A DNA stretch of 64,000 nt from Dugong dugon (GCA_030035585.1 CM057469.1:64869501-64933500), one strand, 5' to 3'. Shown: positions 21,001 to 32,937, numbered from the stretch's first letter. The notes: generated by a model not told the origin, from the letters alone. Numbers and translations: made by a program.

Positions 21001-24000
21001 ATGACAGCAACAAACTCACATCTAGCTATAATTACGCTGACTGTAAATGGACTCAATGCACCCATAAAGAGACAGAGAGTGACAGAATGGATAAGAAAAC
21101 AGGATCCATCAATATGCTGTCTACAAGAGACACACCTTAGAAACAAAGATGTGAATTTATTAAAAGTGAAAGGTTAGAAAAAAATATATCAAGCTAACAA
21201 CTACCAAAAAAGAGCAGGAGTGGCAATACTAATCTCAGATAAAATAGACTTTAAAACAAAATCCACCATAAAAGACAATGAAAGACACTATATAATGATT
21301 AAGGGGACGATCCATGCTGAAGACATAACCATAATAAACATCTACGCACCCAATGACAGGGCTCCAAAATACATAAAACAAACTCTAACAACACTGAAAA
21401 GAGAAATTGACAGTTCCACAATACTAGTAGGAGACTTCAACACCCCACTCTCAGTAAAGGACAGAACAACTAAGAAGAAACTCAGCAAAGATACAGAACT
21501 AAAGGGCACAATCAGCCAACTTGAACTCATCGACATATATAGAACACTCCATCCAACCGCCACAAAGTACACAATCTTTTCCAATACACATGGAACGTTC
21601 TCCAGAATAGACCACATGTTAGGCCACAGAGCAATCTTCAACAAGATCCAAAATGTTGAGATAATGCAAAGTATCTTCTCTGACCACAATGCCATCAAGG
21701 TAGAAATTAACAATAGAAAGAGCAAGGAAAAAAATCAATTACATGGAAACTGAATAATACCCTACTTACACATCACTGTGTAATAGAAGAAATCAGAGAT
21801 GGAATCCAAAAATTCCTAGAATCAAATGAAAATGAAAACACATCATACCAAAACTTTTGGGAGACAGCAAAGGCAGTCCTCAGAGGACAATTTATAGCAA
21901 TAGATGCACATATAAAAAAAGAAGAAAGGGACAAAATCAAAACATTAACTACAGAACTCAAACAAATAGTTAGAGAGCAGCAAAAAAAGCCCACAACCAC
22001 CGGATGAAAGGAAATAGTAAAGATCAGAGCAGAAATAAACTAAAGAGAGAACAGATAAACAATAGAAAGAAACAACAAAACCAAAAGTTGGTTCTTTGAA
22101 AGGATCAACAAAACCGACAAACCACTGGCCAGACTGACAAAAGAAACACAGGAGAGGATGCAAATAACCCAAATAAGTAATGAAATGGGGGACATTACAA
22201 CAGACCCAACTGAAATAAAAAGGATTATAACAGAATATTATGAAAAACTATACTCTAACAAATTTGAAAACCTAGAGGAAATGGATAAATTTCTAGAAAC
22301 ACACTACCTACACAAACTACAAAAAAGTGATGTTGAAAATCTGAACAGACCCATAACAAGAGAAGAGATTGAAAGGTAATACAAAAACTCCCAACCAAAG
22401 AAAGCCCTGGCCCAGTTGGATTCACTGGAGAGTTCTACCAAATATTTACAGAAGAGATTGTACCAGTACTACTCAAGCGATTTCAGAGCATAGAAAAGGA
22501 AGCAACACTTGCATATTCATTCTATGAAGCCAGCATAACACTGATACCAAAACCAGGAAAAAACATCACAAAAGAAGAAAATTACAGACCAATATCTCTC
22601 ATGAATATACATGCAAAAATTCTGAACAAAATTCTAGCCAACAGAATTCAGCATTGTATCAAAAAAATAATGCACCACGACAAAGTAAGATTCATACCAG
22701 CTATGCAAGGATGGTTCAACATTCGAAAATCAATCAATGTAATCCACCACATAAATAAAAGGAAAGAAAAGAATCACATGATCATCTCAACTGATGCAGA
22801 AAAGGCATTTGACAAAGTCCAACACCCATTCCTGATAAAAACACTCAATAAAATAGGTATAGAAGGGAAATTTCTCAACATAATAAAGGGCATTTATGCA
22901 AAACCAATGAACAGCATCATTCTTAATGGAGAGAGGCTGAAAACATTCCCCTTGAAAACGGGAACAAGATAAGGATGACCTTTATCACCACCCCTATTTA
23001 ACATTGTGCTGGAAGTTCTAGCTAGAGCAATAAGGCAAGAAAAAGAAATAAAGGGCATACAAACTGGTAATGAAGAAGTTAAACTGTCCCTGTTTGCAGA
23101 TGATATGATACTATACATAGAAAACCCTAAAGACTCCACAAGAAATCTACTGGAACTAATTGAAAGATTCAGCAGAGTAGCAGGATACAAGATAAACATT
23201 CAAAAATCAGTTGGATTCCTATAGACCAATAAGGAGAACGATGAAAAGGAAAACAATACCATTTACAATAGCACCTAAAAAGACAAAATACTTAGGAATA
23301 AATCTGACCAGGGATGTAAAAGACCTATACAAAGAAAACTACAAAACACTACTGCAAGAAACCCAAAGGGATCTACAAAAATGGAAAAACATACCGTGCT
23401 CATGGATAGGCAGACTCAACATTGTGAAAGTGACAATTCTACACAAAGAAATTTACAAATACAATGCAATCCGGATCCAAACACCAACAACATTCTTCAA
23501 AGAGATGAAAAAACTAATCATTAACTTTATATGGAAAGGGAAGAAGCCCCGAATAAGTAAAGCACTACTGAAGAAGAAGAATAAAGTTAGAGGACTCACA
23601 CTACCTGACTTCAGAACCTACTATACAGCTACAGTAGTCAAAACAGCCTGGTACTGGTACAACGACAGATACATTGACCAATGGAATAGAATTGAGAACC
23701 CAGATGTATATCCACCCACCTACGGTCACCTGATTTTCGACAAGGGCCCAAAGTCCATCAAATGGGGAAAGTACAGTCTTTTTAATGTATGGCGCTGGCC
23801 AAACTCGATATCCATCTTCCAAAAAATGAAACAGGACCCATACCTCACGCTGTATACAAAAACTACTTCAGAATGGATCAAAGACCTGAATATAAAGCCT
23901 AAAACTATAAAGTTCATAGAAGAAAAAATAGGACCAATACTACAGGCCTTAATACATGGCATTAACAGGATACAAACCATAACCATCAACTCACAAAACC

Positions 24001-24809
24001 CAACAGATAAGCTAGATAACTGGGATCTTCTAAAAATCAAACACCTGTGCTCTTCAAAAGACTTCACCAAAAGAGTCAAAAGAGAACCTACAGACTGGGA
24101 AAAATTTTTGGACAGTACAAGTCAGACAAAGGTCTAATTTCCATAATCTACAAGAAAATCCAACACCTCTACAACAAAAAGAAAATAATCTTATTAAAAA
24201 ACGAGCAAAGGAAATGAACAGACATTTCACCGAAGAAGACATTTAAATGGCCAAGAGACACATAAGGAAATGCTTGTGATCACTAGCCATTAGAGAAATG
24301 CAATTTAAAACCACAATAAGATAACATCTCACCCCGGCATTACTGGCACGAATCAAAAATACTGGAAATAACAAATGTTGGAGGGGCTGTGGGGAGATAG
24401 GAACTCTTATGCACTTTTGGTGGGAATGCAAAACGATACAACCATTTTGGAAATGATATGGCGCTTCCTTAGAAATCTAGAAATAGGCATCCCATTCTAT
24501 CCAGCAATCCCTCTCCTAGGAATATATCCTAGAGCAATAAGAGACATCACTCGAATAGACATATGCACTCCTGTGTTCATGGCTGCATTGTTCACAATAG
24601 CAAAATGATGGAAGCAACCTAGATGTCCATCAACAGATGAATGGATAAACAAACTATGGTACATACACACAACGGAGTACTATGCAACGAGAAAGAACAA
24701 TGATGAATCTGTGAAGCATCTCATAACATGGAGGAACCTGAAGGACATTATGCTGAGTGAAATAAGTCAATCACAAAAGGACAAATATTGTATGAGACCT
24801 CTATTATAA
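21001..24809 (+). pseudogene. L1-A ORF2 pseudogene (endonuclease-reverse transcriptase)
   Basis: ORF2p nicks DNA and copies L1 RNA at the nick. The start ATG at 21001 (MTATNSHLAIITLTVNGLN) is clear. A TAG at 21175 follows QETHLRNKD. The endonuclease continues in frame at 21220-21753 with INIYAPN, GDFNTPL, RIDHMLGH and SDHNAIKVEI, its catalytic motifs. After frameshifts, RT motif A (DAEKAFDKV, in 22601-22972) and FADD (in 23006-23224) are intact, but a TAA at 22970 replaces the glutamine codon of the RQGCPLSP motif. The thumb/C-terminal region is open at 23211-24137. The last block, PAIPLLGIYPRA...[10 protein letters not shown], lies at 24375-24608, and the frame ends at TAA 24807-24809. Domain order is complete, but the gene is inactive. 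Confidence 0.93.
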
Positions 24810-25996
24810 AAACTCATGAAAAAGTTCACACACAAAATGTAACAATCTTTGTTGGTTACCAAGGATGGGAAGGGTCGGGGGGAAATACTAAATAGGCAAT
24901 AGATAAGTGGTATCTTGGGTGAAGGGTGAGACAGTACACAATACAGGGGAAACCAGCACAACTTGTACAAGGAAAGGTCATGGAAGCTCCATAGACACAT
25001 CCAAACTCCCTGAGGGACTGAATTGTTGGGCAGAAGGCTGTGGGGACCATGGTCTTGGGGAACATCTAGCTCAATTGGCATAACACAGTTTATAAAGACA
25101 ATGTTCTACGTTCTACCTTGGTGAATAGTGTCTGGGGTCTTATGAGCCTGTGAGCAGTCATCTATGACACTCCAGTGGTACCATCCCTTCAGGAGCAAGG
25201 GAGACTGAAGAGAGAAGGATACAAGGAAATGATTAGTCTGAAATAGTAATGGACCACAGCTACCAAGGCCTCCACTGGACAGAGTCCAGTACAGCTAGAT
25301 GGTGTCCAGCTACCGCCACTGACTGTTCTGATCAGGATCACAACAGACTGTTCTGGACAGAGCTGGAGAAGGATATAGAACAAAATTCTAACTCACACAC
25401 ACACACAAAAAGACCAGATTTACTGGCCTAAAGGAGACTGGAGAAACCCTGAGAGTATGGCCCCCAGACACCCTTTTAGCTCAGTGGTGAAGTCATTTCT
25501 GAGGTTCACCGTTCATCTGGGGAGTGGACAGCCCTATAAAACCAAATGGGACTAATGAGGAACCGCAGTCTAGGGACAAGGGCCAGAAGGCAGAAGGGGA
25601 CAGGAAAGCTGGTAGTAGGGACCCCAGGCTTGAGTAAGGATAGTGTTGATGTGTTGTGAGGTTGTTAACCATTGTCATAGGGCAACATGTGTACTAACTG
25701 TAAAATGAGAAACTGTTTTGTTCTGTAAGCCTTCATCTAAGGTAAGAATAGCAGCACAACTGGAAGAGCGTAGTCGATGTCACTGATGTGTGCATGTAGA
25801 AATTTTTGAAATGGGCTATGTATATTTTCACCAAAAAAAAAAAAAAAAAGGTCGAGAAGGGAGAGGGTTAACATGTTGTGGGGTTGTTAACCAATGTCAT
25901 AAAACAATATGTGTACTACTGTTTCATGAGAAGCTATTTGTTCAGTAAGACTTCACCTGAAGTACAATAAAAAAAAAAAAAAAGCCAAAGGGGGGG
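24810..25996 (+). other. L1-A 3' UTR with duplicated ~100-bp module and poly(A)
   Basis: Long 3' UTR. A ~100-bp module (R1, about 25640-25745: GAGGTTGTTAACCATTGTCATA...CTTCATCT) recurs as R2 (about 25866-25972: GGGGTTGTTAACCAATGTCATA...CTTCACCT). Between them lies a segment ending TATTTTCACC followed by an internal 17-base A run. The element ends with AATAAAAAAA-type poly(A). The same arrangement is present in L1-B and L1-C. Confidence 0.85.
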
Positions 25997-27212
25997 AAAA
26001 AAAATGACCCATCAATATGATGGCTATGAGAGACACACCTTAGACACAAAGAAATAAATAGGTTAAAAATCAAAGGATGGAAAAAAATATATCAAGGAAA
26101 CAGTAACCAAAAGAGAGCAGGAGTGGCAATAATAATCTCTGATAAAGTAGACTTTAAGTCAAGATCCATTAGAAGAGACAAAGAGGGGCATGTAACGATT
26201 AAGGGGTCATTCCACCAAGAGGACATAGTCATGGTAATTATTTATGTACCCAATGACAGAGCTCCAAAATAAATAAGCTCTAAAAGAATTGAAAAGAGAA
26301 AGAAACAGTTCTACAATAATCGTAAGAGATTTTAACACACCATTTTTGATGATGGACAGAAAAACTAAAAAGAAACTAAACAATGATACAGAAGGGCTAA
26401 ATAACACAATCAACCAACTCAATCTCATAGACATACACAGAACACACCACCCAACAGTAGCACAGTACACAGTTTTCTCCAATTCACTTGGATTATTCTC
26501 CAGAATAGACCAAATTTTAGGCCACAAAACAAGCCTCAATAAATTAAAAAAACATCAAAATTATACAAACCTTCTTCTCTATCATAACAGTATAAAACTA
26601 GAAATCAGTAACAGAAAGAATAAAGAAAAAAATTAAATACATGGAAACTGAATAACATCTTGCTTAAAAAGTATTGGGTAATAGAAGAAATTAACAATGA
26701 AAATTAAAAATTCTTAGAATCAAATGAGAATGAAAGCACAACATACTAAAACTTTTGCACCACAGCAAAAGCAGTTCTCAGAGGAGAGTTTATAGCAATA
26801 AATGCACACATCAAAAAAGAAGAAAGGGCCAAAATCAATAGCTTAAACCAACAACTCTTACAAATAGAAAAAGAGCAGCAAAAGAAGACCACAGTACCGG
26901 AAGAAGGGAAATAATAAAGATCAGAGCAGAAATAAATGAAACAGAAAACAGAAAAACAATAGAACCAATACCACTAGAAGCTGGTTCTTTGAGAAGATCA
27001 GTAAAATGGACAAACTACTGATCAAAGTGACAAAGGAAAAAGAAAAGAGAAGATGTAAATAACCAAAATAAGAAATGAGACGGGTGACATTATATCAGAA
27101 CCAACTGAGATAAAAACGATCATAACAGAATGTTATGAAAAATTGTACTCCAACAAATTTGAAAACTTAGAAGAAATATATACGTTTCTAGAAACACACT
27201 ACCTACCTAATG
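25997..27212 (+). mobile_element. Old L1, ORF2 endonuclease segment
   Basis: Continuation of the old L1 interrupted at 17887. It resumes at the equivalent ORF2 position (ACCCATCAATATGATGG). An open piece at 26289-26636 aligns with the endonuclease of L1-A (FNTPFLMMDRKTKKKL, LFSRIDQILGH, LLYHNSIKLEI), with the GDF motif changed to RDF and SDHN to LYHN. It then runs to the linker and breaks off at CACACTACCTACCTAA, before reverse transcriptase. The 3' half is missing. Confidence 0.88.
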
Positions 27213-27284
27213 TAACAATAGATCATAGAGAACACAAAGCATGCTTCACATATTATCAAAATGAGTTGTGGTAGATGTGGTGAC

Positions 27285-27480
27285 TACACTTGTTAGGTGT
27301 TTGTTTTGTGCCATGCGTTGTGTTAGGCTGTTTACAATGTGTTACCATATTTATTTCTCACAGCCACCCTATGTTATTGGACAAGTGAGAAATAGGATAG
27401 AAATGACAAGAGTTTGCTGAAGTCGACATAGCTAATAAATGATAGAATTGAGATCTGAGCTTGTTTGCTCTTTCTTATCA
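27285..27480 (-). mobile_element. MIR SINE (antisense)
   Basis: Order of blocks matches antisense MIR: TGCCATGCGTTGTGTTAGG, then TATTTATTTCTCACAGCCACCC, then a CAAGTGAGAAATAGG region and AGTTTGCTGAAGTCGACATAGCTA. Heavily diverged. Confidence 0.7.
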
Positions 27481-28231
27481 CCACATTATGGACAGTAAAA
27501 TGTAATACAGCAGAATTTGAATTGGAATCTTAGCCTCCTGACCCTGAGTGTACGCTCTTTTGACTATGTCCCACACATTCTCATATATACCTGAGAACTC
27601 TCCTATGGAGTTAGGACGACAACGGCAGTGAAAGACAAGTTGTACCAAAAAACTCATAGGCTTTCGAGTAAGTCTTGCCAAGGTCTAAATCTCAATGCAT
27701 CAATCAAAGAGGGGGGAGGGGGTAGTTTGTTTAATCTCTCTAGGCCTCCATCTCTACCTCTTTAAACCAGTGATATCCACTTTATGGGATGATAGTGTAC
27801 ATAAAATCTATATAGTATGGTGTTATGAAACAAATATACATGAAAACCATAGCATGGTAATCGGTGCTTAATTGTTGGATATCCAGTTGTAGACAATGAA
27901 TAATTTTCAAAATATTATCCCAATATTCCTGTAATTAGCAAATATTTTTGAAAAAAAATATTTTTCTTTCTGAGTCTATTGACCCAAGTTGTGGCCCAAC
28001 AGCCTATGGGAGAGCGGATGACCTGAAGACAAAGATAATTAAAAACAAAAAAGAAAATTAGTTTTTCAAATGCAAATTGGAAAGTTTAGGAAAGTAATAA
28101 CATTGCAAGATAGGCCTCGGATTATTCAAATTTCTTCATTCTCCCTACCCTCTTCCTCTACCGCGTGCAGTGTAGATGGAGAATATGCCTCCATACCTAC
28201 GACATCTAAGTTCTATCCCAGGGATACTTAG
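27481..28231. other. Single-copy DNA
   Basis: No gene or recognised repeat. A short purine run (GAGGGGGGAGGGGG) lies near 27710. Confidence 0.4.
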
Positions 28232-28243
28232 CTCAAGCTTAAA

Positions 28244-28451
28244 AAAACCCACCCATTGCCACCCAGTCGATTCCAACTCAAAGAAACACTATAGGACAGA
28301 GCAGAACTGCCCCAAAGGATTTCTAATGCAGTTATCTTTACGGAAGCAGACTGCCGCCACATCTTTCTCCCACGGAGGTGCTGTTGGGTTTGAACTGCCA
28401 ACCTTTCCATTAGCAACAGAGTGCTTAACCACTGCACCAGGGCTCCTTTAT
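28244..28451 (-). mobile_element. AfroSINE, long form, with 12-bp TSD
   Basis: Antisense SINE from the tail (CCATTGCCACCCAGTCGATTC) through the long-form centre (CAGTTATCTTTACGGAAGC) to the head (CCACTGCACCAGGGCTCC). Perfect target duplication CTCAAGCTTAAA at 28232-28243 and 28452-28463. Confidence 0.95.
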
Positions 28452-28463
28452 CTCAAGCTTAAA

Positions 28464-29194
28464 TTGAGGAAATTTGATCTGGATTTGAAATTGGACTTGT
28501 ACTTTCTTGATTCTCCTTCCACTACTTCTAGAGCCCAACAAGATAACACTGTTCATTTACTTTTGTTTGTTTAGTAGCTGATATTCTCTACATGAGCTAA
28601 CTCCACTGCCAGATTTAAACGACTGCCCCAAGTTGGTGGTCCCTGACCCTTTAAAAACCCAGCAAGCAATAAGGAGCCTGTAAGGAAGATCTAACTGGTG
28701 ATACATAAAATAAAGATATTACATTTTTCTCCACATAGTCTGGTTTAAGTACGAATAAATTTGCAACTCTGTAAGAGAATCTCTCTCCCCACTCTAATTC
28801 CACCCTTTATATGCCTTTTAAAACAAGTATATATTTTAATAGAAATACTCTATTTAGATAGTTAGTGAGTAGCATTTTGGCTGGTATTAGATGATGACTT
28901 GAAGGAATTAGTCTGGCTGTATTATTTTAATTTATCAATTTTTTCTTCCTGATTTTTTTTTCTTCCTTCCCTTTGCTTCTATTTCAGCATGTAGTCTGCT
29001 CTGTACTCAGTGCTTTAGGGAAGGGATGTAGCAGAGAATAAACAACAAATGTAACTAGTCCTGACTTCATTTTTTAAATTCATTTACTCCTTCAATATAC
29101 AAAACTGAAAAAATTTCAAAATGGTAACATCTCTTCCTCCTAAAATTGGTTGAAAGAGTCACATCAACTCATATCTAATTCTCATATTCATTTA
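28464..29194. other. Single-copy DNA
   Basis: No gene or recognised repeat. Confidence 0.4.
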
Positions 29195-29345
29195 TTCAGT
29201 CAACAAATATTTTTTGTGTTTCTAGTTTTGTACCAGGACATTCTGAGAGGGGCTGTATGCTGAAGATAAAAAGTAAAGAGACCAAGTCCCACTTCATGGG
29301 ATGAGGGCGAGAGGAGGGACACACAGTAAAAGAATAAAACCAGAT
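29195..29345 (-). mobile_element. L2 3' end (antisense)
   Basis: TTTATTCAGTCAACAAATATTTTTTGTG is replaced downstream by eroded text in the order of the antisense L2 terminus (last-exon-like poly-ATTCA tail, then a GTACCAGG block, then CAAGTCCCACTTCATGGG). Confidence 0.65.
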
Positions 29346-29832
29346 AGACATAGGGTAAAATGTAAATATCAGATAGAGCATTGTAATACCATATTTTCTT
29401 TACAAAAACCTAAACCCTTGAGAGGGGAAGAAAAGGAGGGACATAAACACACAAAGACAGAGAGACACCTGAAAAGAAAAGGATTTTCCTCAGAGGAGAA
29501 TTATGTCTCCTCAGATCAAGAGAAGAAAAGGAGACCACTGTGCTCCTGTTGCCTGCAGAAGGCACCTGGTCTCCACTTGCTAGGAGAGCTCACAGGAGAA
29601 GAGGTCTTCATGTTGCTTGTAGGCAGAGAAGAACACAGGCTGTCTCCCCAAAGTTTTTCCATGAACCATGTTTGCAACTGAAGCAGCGGAGGAAACTGAG
29701 AGACCTGAGGGATCTGTAGGGCCAAGATGAGGATGTCTCAGCAGCTACTTGAGTAGACTGATTACCAAAAACAAACAGGCTATCTTCAACTCCATGAAAT
29801 TGGGTAAGACCTCAAACCAAAGCATAATCCTC
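29346..29832. other. Single-copy DNA
   Basis: Contains overlapping open frames on both strands (about 70-125 codons), but no recognisable domain, splice context or codon signature. Confidence 0.4.
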
Positions 29833-30042
29833 GGTTGTTGTTGTTGTTGGGGGCCATTGAGTCAATTTGACTCACAGTGACCCCATGTGACAGAATAGAA
29901 CTGCACCATAGGGTTGTCTTGGCTGTAATCTTTACAAAAGCAGATTGCCAGGTCTTTCTCCTTTGGAGCCACTGGGTGGGTTCAAACCACTTATCTTCCG
30001 GTTAGCAGCCCAGCCCTTAACCATTGCACTACCAGGGCTCCT
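29833..30042 (-). mobile_element. AfroSINE, long form
   Basis: Antisense SINE opening with GTT repeats and GGGGCCATTGAGTC, with the long-form centre (GGCTGTAATCTTTACAAAAGC) and head (ACCATTGCACTACCAGGGCTCC). Confidence 0.93.
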
Positions 30043-30264
30043 CACAATCATGGGTAGAGGGACCTTAATAAGGGTTTTAGAGGTTCAGGAATTTTTTTCA
30101 ATTGTCTGGTGGAATTTGAGTTGAAGTCAGAAGTTGGGGAGTTTATAATAATGCTATAAATATAATATTTGTGCACTTAATTTCACTGACTGACACTCAT
30201 ATCTGTTATACCAGTATTGTATGTATCTTGACATCATTCTTTCTCTCACTGCTAAATTAAAGCA

Positions 30265-31076
30265 ATTGTCAAATCCTGTTTATTTACCTAAGTATTTCTC
30301 ACAACCTCCATTACCTCTTTATCTCAATTGCTATGTCCCTGGTTCATCTCTCTGAATTGCTATAATTCCCTGACCAGCCTCCCCACATCCATTCTTATTG
30401 TTCTTCAGTCAGTATAATACCCAGAGCATTCTACTTAAAACCCACATCTCACAACATCACTTCCTTGTTTTAAACAGAATCAAGGACATGACCCAAGAAC
30501 CTTTCAAGGACTGGTTCCTCTACTCCAGTCTTCTCTATTTCTTTCAGATTGCAGTTTCTGCTCCAGCAAGATGGAACCGCCACATATTTTTCCTAGTGTC
30601 AGTTCCTATGCCCATGCTGTTCCCTCTGTTTGGAATTACCCTTCTCCACCCCTAGCCACCCACTTTGCCTAGGTAACTCCAACTTCCTTTTTAACATTCA
30701 ACTCAGGCATCTCTTCTGTCAGGAAAATCTCTGACCCCAGCTTTAGCCCACCTCCTGTAATACCACTGTGTTGTTGTTGATGTTGTTAGGTGCCATCGGT
30801 TCCGACACATAGCGAACCCATGTACACAGAACAAAACAATGTCCGGTTCTGTGCCATCCTCACACAAATACCACCATAATTTATGTAATAATTGCACATA
30901 CAAGTATTTTATATTCTGTGAATACCTAATTATGTATCTGTCTCTGCCCATGAACTGTGAACTTCCTGAAGGCAGGAACCATACTCATGGATCTTTGAGT
31001 CCCCAGTGCCTCCAACATTGCCTGACCTATAATAGACATTCAATTCATATTTGTTGAATTGAATAAAATTATCTAT
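30265..31076 (+). mobile_element. L2 LINE 3' half, interrupted by an RTE tail
   Basis: Plus-strand L2. It shows the block order of the ORF end and 3' UTR: CCATGCTGTTCCCTCTGTTTGG, CAACTCAGGCATCTCTTCTGTC, AACTTCCTGAAGGCAGGAACC, and the terminus ATTCAATTCATATTTGTTGAATTG. A ~100-bp RTE 3' fragment at 30767-30866 splits it. Ancient and strongly diverged. Confidence 0.82.
30767..30866 (-). mobile_element. Very short RTE 3'-end insertion
   Basis: Only the last ~95 bp of RTE (GTTGTTAGGTGCCATCGG ... TGTACACAGAAC ... TGCCATCCTCAC on the plus strand). Flanked by an 8-bp duplication AATACCAC at 30759-30766 and 30867-30874. Severe 5' truncation. Confidence 0.85.
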
Positions 31077-31086
31077 ATAGAAATCT

Positions 31087-31240
31087 AAAAAACTACACTG
31101 ATTGCCATTGAGTCGATTCCAACTCATAGTGACGCTATAGCACAGAAAGAACTGTCCCATGGGGTTTCAAGGAGTGACTGGTAGATTCAAATTGCTAACT
31201 TTTTGATTAGCAGCCATAGCTCTTAACCACAGAGCCAGGA
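31087..31240 (-). mobile_element. AfroSINE part of a SINE/RTE composite insertion
   Basis: Antisense short-form SINE (ATTGCCATTGAGTCG ... TTAACCACAGAGCCAGG). Its head is cut just before the GGGCTCC terminus, where RTE sequence starts. No separate target duplication is visible. The duplication ATAGAAATCT lies at 31077-31086 and at 31563-31572, outside the SINE plus the adjoining RTE. Confidence 0.85.
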
Positions 31241-31562
31241 ATGTTGAACATACCACGGACTGCCAAAAGAACAAATCTGCCTTGGAAGAAGTACAGCCAG
31301 AACGCACCTTAGAAGCAAGGATGACAAGACTTTGTCTCAAATACTTTGGACGTGTTATCAGGAGGACATCACATGTTTGGTAAAGTAGAAGGCCAGTGAA
31401 AAAGAAAGATTCTCAATGAGATGGATTGACACAGTGGCTACAACAATGGGCTCAAGCATGACAATGATCATGAGGGTGGTGCAGGACTGGGCAGTGTTTC
31501 TTTCTGTTGTACATAGGGTCACTATGAGTAGGAACTGACTTGACAGCACCTAACAACAACAC
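31241..31562 (+). mobile_element. RTE LINE 3' end, part of the composite
   Basis: Plus-strand RTE from the C-terminal domain (ATACCACGGACTGCC, CAGCCAGAACGCACC) to the terminus TAACAACAACA. The coding remnant corresponds to the ECSLEAR...GHV-R region of the RTE ORF and is broken. It shares the outer 10-bp duplication with the antisense SINE to its left. Confidence 0.9.
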
Positions 31563-31844
31563 ATAGAAATCTGGTGACCCTTCAGGGATCTTCCATCAGG
31601 AATCTAATTTTAGAGAATCCAGATGTTTCCAGGCAAGCAAATGAATATGCCAGTAATTCTTCAGGGACCACCAATATGTGTTTTGTCTGATGAGTTTAAG
31701 GACTTATCAGAGGCTAGATCACAGATAGGAATGTCTGAGCTGTTCCTAAGGCAAGGCACTATAACTAGGTGGATGTGAACTTCAGATCACTGTTCAGTTC
31801 TGCTGTCATGATTTACCAACATAATCTTGGTCATAGGTCCCCTA

Positions 31845-32050
31845 CATTTATATTACACCTCATAGCTTAGAAAGCATCTTCTTACACTTAATAGTTTTAA
31901 GAACTCTACAGGGTAGGCATTATTATCTCCACCTTATAGATGAGATAACTGAGGCTCAGAGGGATTAAGTGTGTGGTATAACACCTCAATCCTATTAAAT
32001 CACAGAGTCAGGGTTGAACTGATTTGATAATCTTTGATCCACGCTGACTT
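31845..32050 (-). mobile_element. MIR SINE (antisense)
   Basis: Clear antisense MIR: CACCTTATAGATGAGATAACTGAGGCTCAGAG followed by TTAAGTGTGTGG and AAATCACAGAGTCAGGGTTGAACTG. Old but well preserved at the core. Confidence 0.88.
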
Positions 32051-32308
32051 TTGGAATTCAAGTTCAATCATTAGGTTTTTCAGTGGAACTGGGAATTTCT
32101 GGGTTGCAACTGATTTTTTTTTTTTTTTTCTATTCTCAAATCTAGATGCAGGATGAGTCTATAGAAAAATGAAAAAATAAAGATTTTTGATACGTATCAC
32201 TGTTTGGGGAGTCTCTAAATAGATCAATAAACTCCAGTTGACTTTTAGTAATTACGCGAATAACATGTAATTGCTATGCAACATCTGAAGGCAAAATAAT
32301 AGACATCT

Positions 32309-32682
32309 GTTGCTGTTGTTGTTAGTTGCCATCAAGTCCATTCTGATTCGTGGTGACCCCATGTGCGCAGAATAGAACTCCGTATGGTTTTCAAGTCTGT
32401 GACCTTTGGAAGCAGATTTCCAGGTCTGTCTTCCAAGTGCCTCTGGGTTGGTTCAAACCACCAATATTTCAGTTACTACTGCTTAACCATTGTACCACCT
32501 CAACAAAAAACCCATTGATGTCAAGTGGATTCAGACTCTTAGTGACCCTGTAGGACAGCATAGAACTGCCCCATAGGGTTTCCAAGGAGTAGCTGGTGGA
32601 TTCAAACTGCCAACTTTTTGGTTAGCAGCTGAGATCCTAACCACTGTGCCGCCAGGGCTCCTTGTACCACCCAGGGACTCCT
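32309..32682 (-). mobile_element. AfroSINE, long form, carrying a nested SINE
   Basis: Antisense SINE from GTTGCTGTTGTTGTTAG to TTGTACCACC, then interrupted by another SINE. It resumes with the last head bases CAGGGACTCC at 32672-32682. Outer flanks TAATAGACATCT (32297-32308) and TAATACGTATCT (32683-32694) look like its own eroded duplication. Confidence 0.9.
32500..32661 (-). mobile_element. AfroSINE, short form, inserted in a SINE head
   Basis: Antisense short-form SINE flanked by a perfect 10-bp duplication TTGTACCACC (32490-32499 and 32662-32671) taken from the head of the outer SINE. It has the CAACAAAAAACCCATTGATG tail and GTGCCGCCAGGGCTCC head. Confidence 0.95.
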
Positions 32683-32937
32683 TAATACGTATCTAGCTGT
32701 TTTCAAACCACAACATAGGACTGGCACAGCAAAATTGGGAGAGAAAAGGAAGTCTTTTAGGGATTTCTTTGTTTCAGTTTTTTATGTGTCTTCTCTCTAA
32801 CTTTCCACTCTACATGATGAAATTATTCTCAGGTTAGAGCAATTAATCTCCCAATAAATCTGTCTGTGTCCATGGCTTCTTTCCTGTTCTAGCTGTCAAG
32901 CACCATAAGGGTAGTATTAATATCTCATTCAATCTTA

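Larger units (their letters stand above)
17888..25996 (+). mobile_element. L1-A: near full-length LINE-1 (8.1 kb)
   Basis: Complete in layout: 5' UTR (17888-19481), ORF1 (19482-20538), spacer, ORF2 (21001-24809), 3' UTR and poly(A). It is inserted in the ORF2 start of an older L1. Flanks AAAAAACTTGACCCA (17873-17887) and AAAAAAAATGACCCA (25997-26011) form a 15-bp target duplication with two differences and mark both ends. It is closely similar to L1-B (47197-54695) and L1-C (60314 onward). Both ORFs are broken. Confidence 0.93.

Noticed and set aside
23211..24137. 308-codon open frame, the longest in the window, considered as a host gene
   Set aside because: It is the thumb and C-terminal part of L1-A ORF2, in line with the RT motifs upstream and with the same text in L1-B and L1-C.
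29301..29681. 126-codon plus-strand frame considered as a small gene
   Set aside because: Starts inside an L2 remnant, overlaps an equally long antisense frame, and has no domain, promoter or splice evidence.
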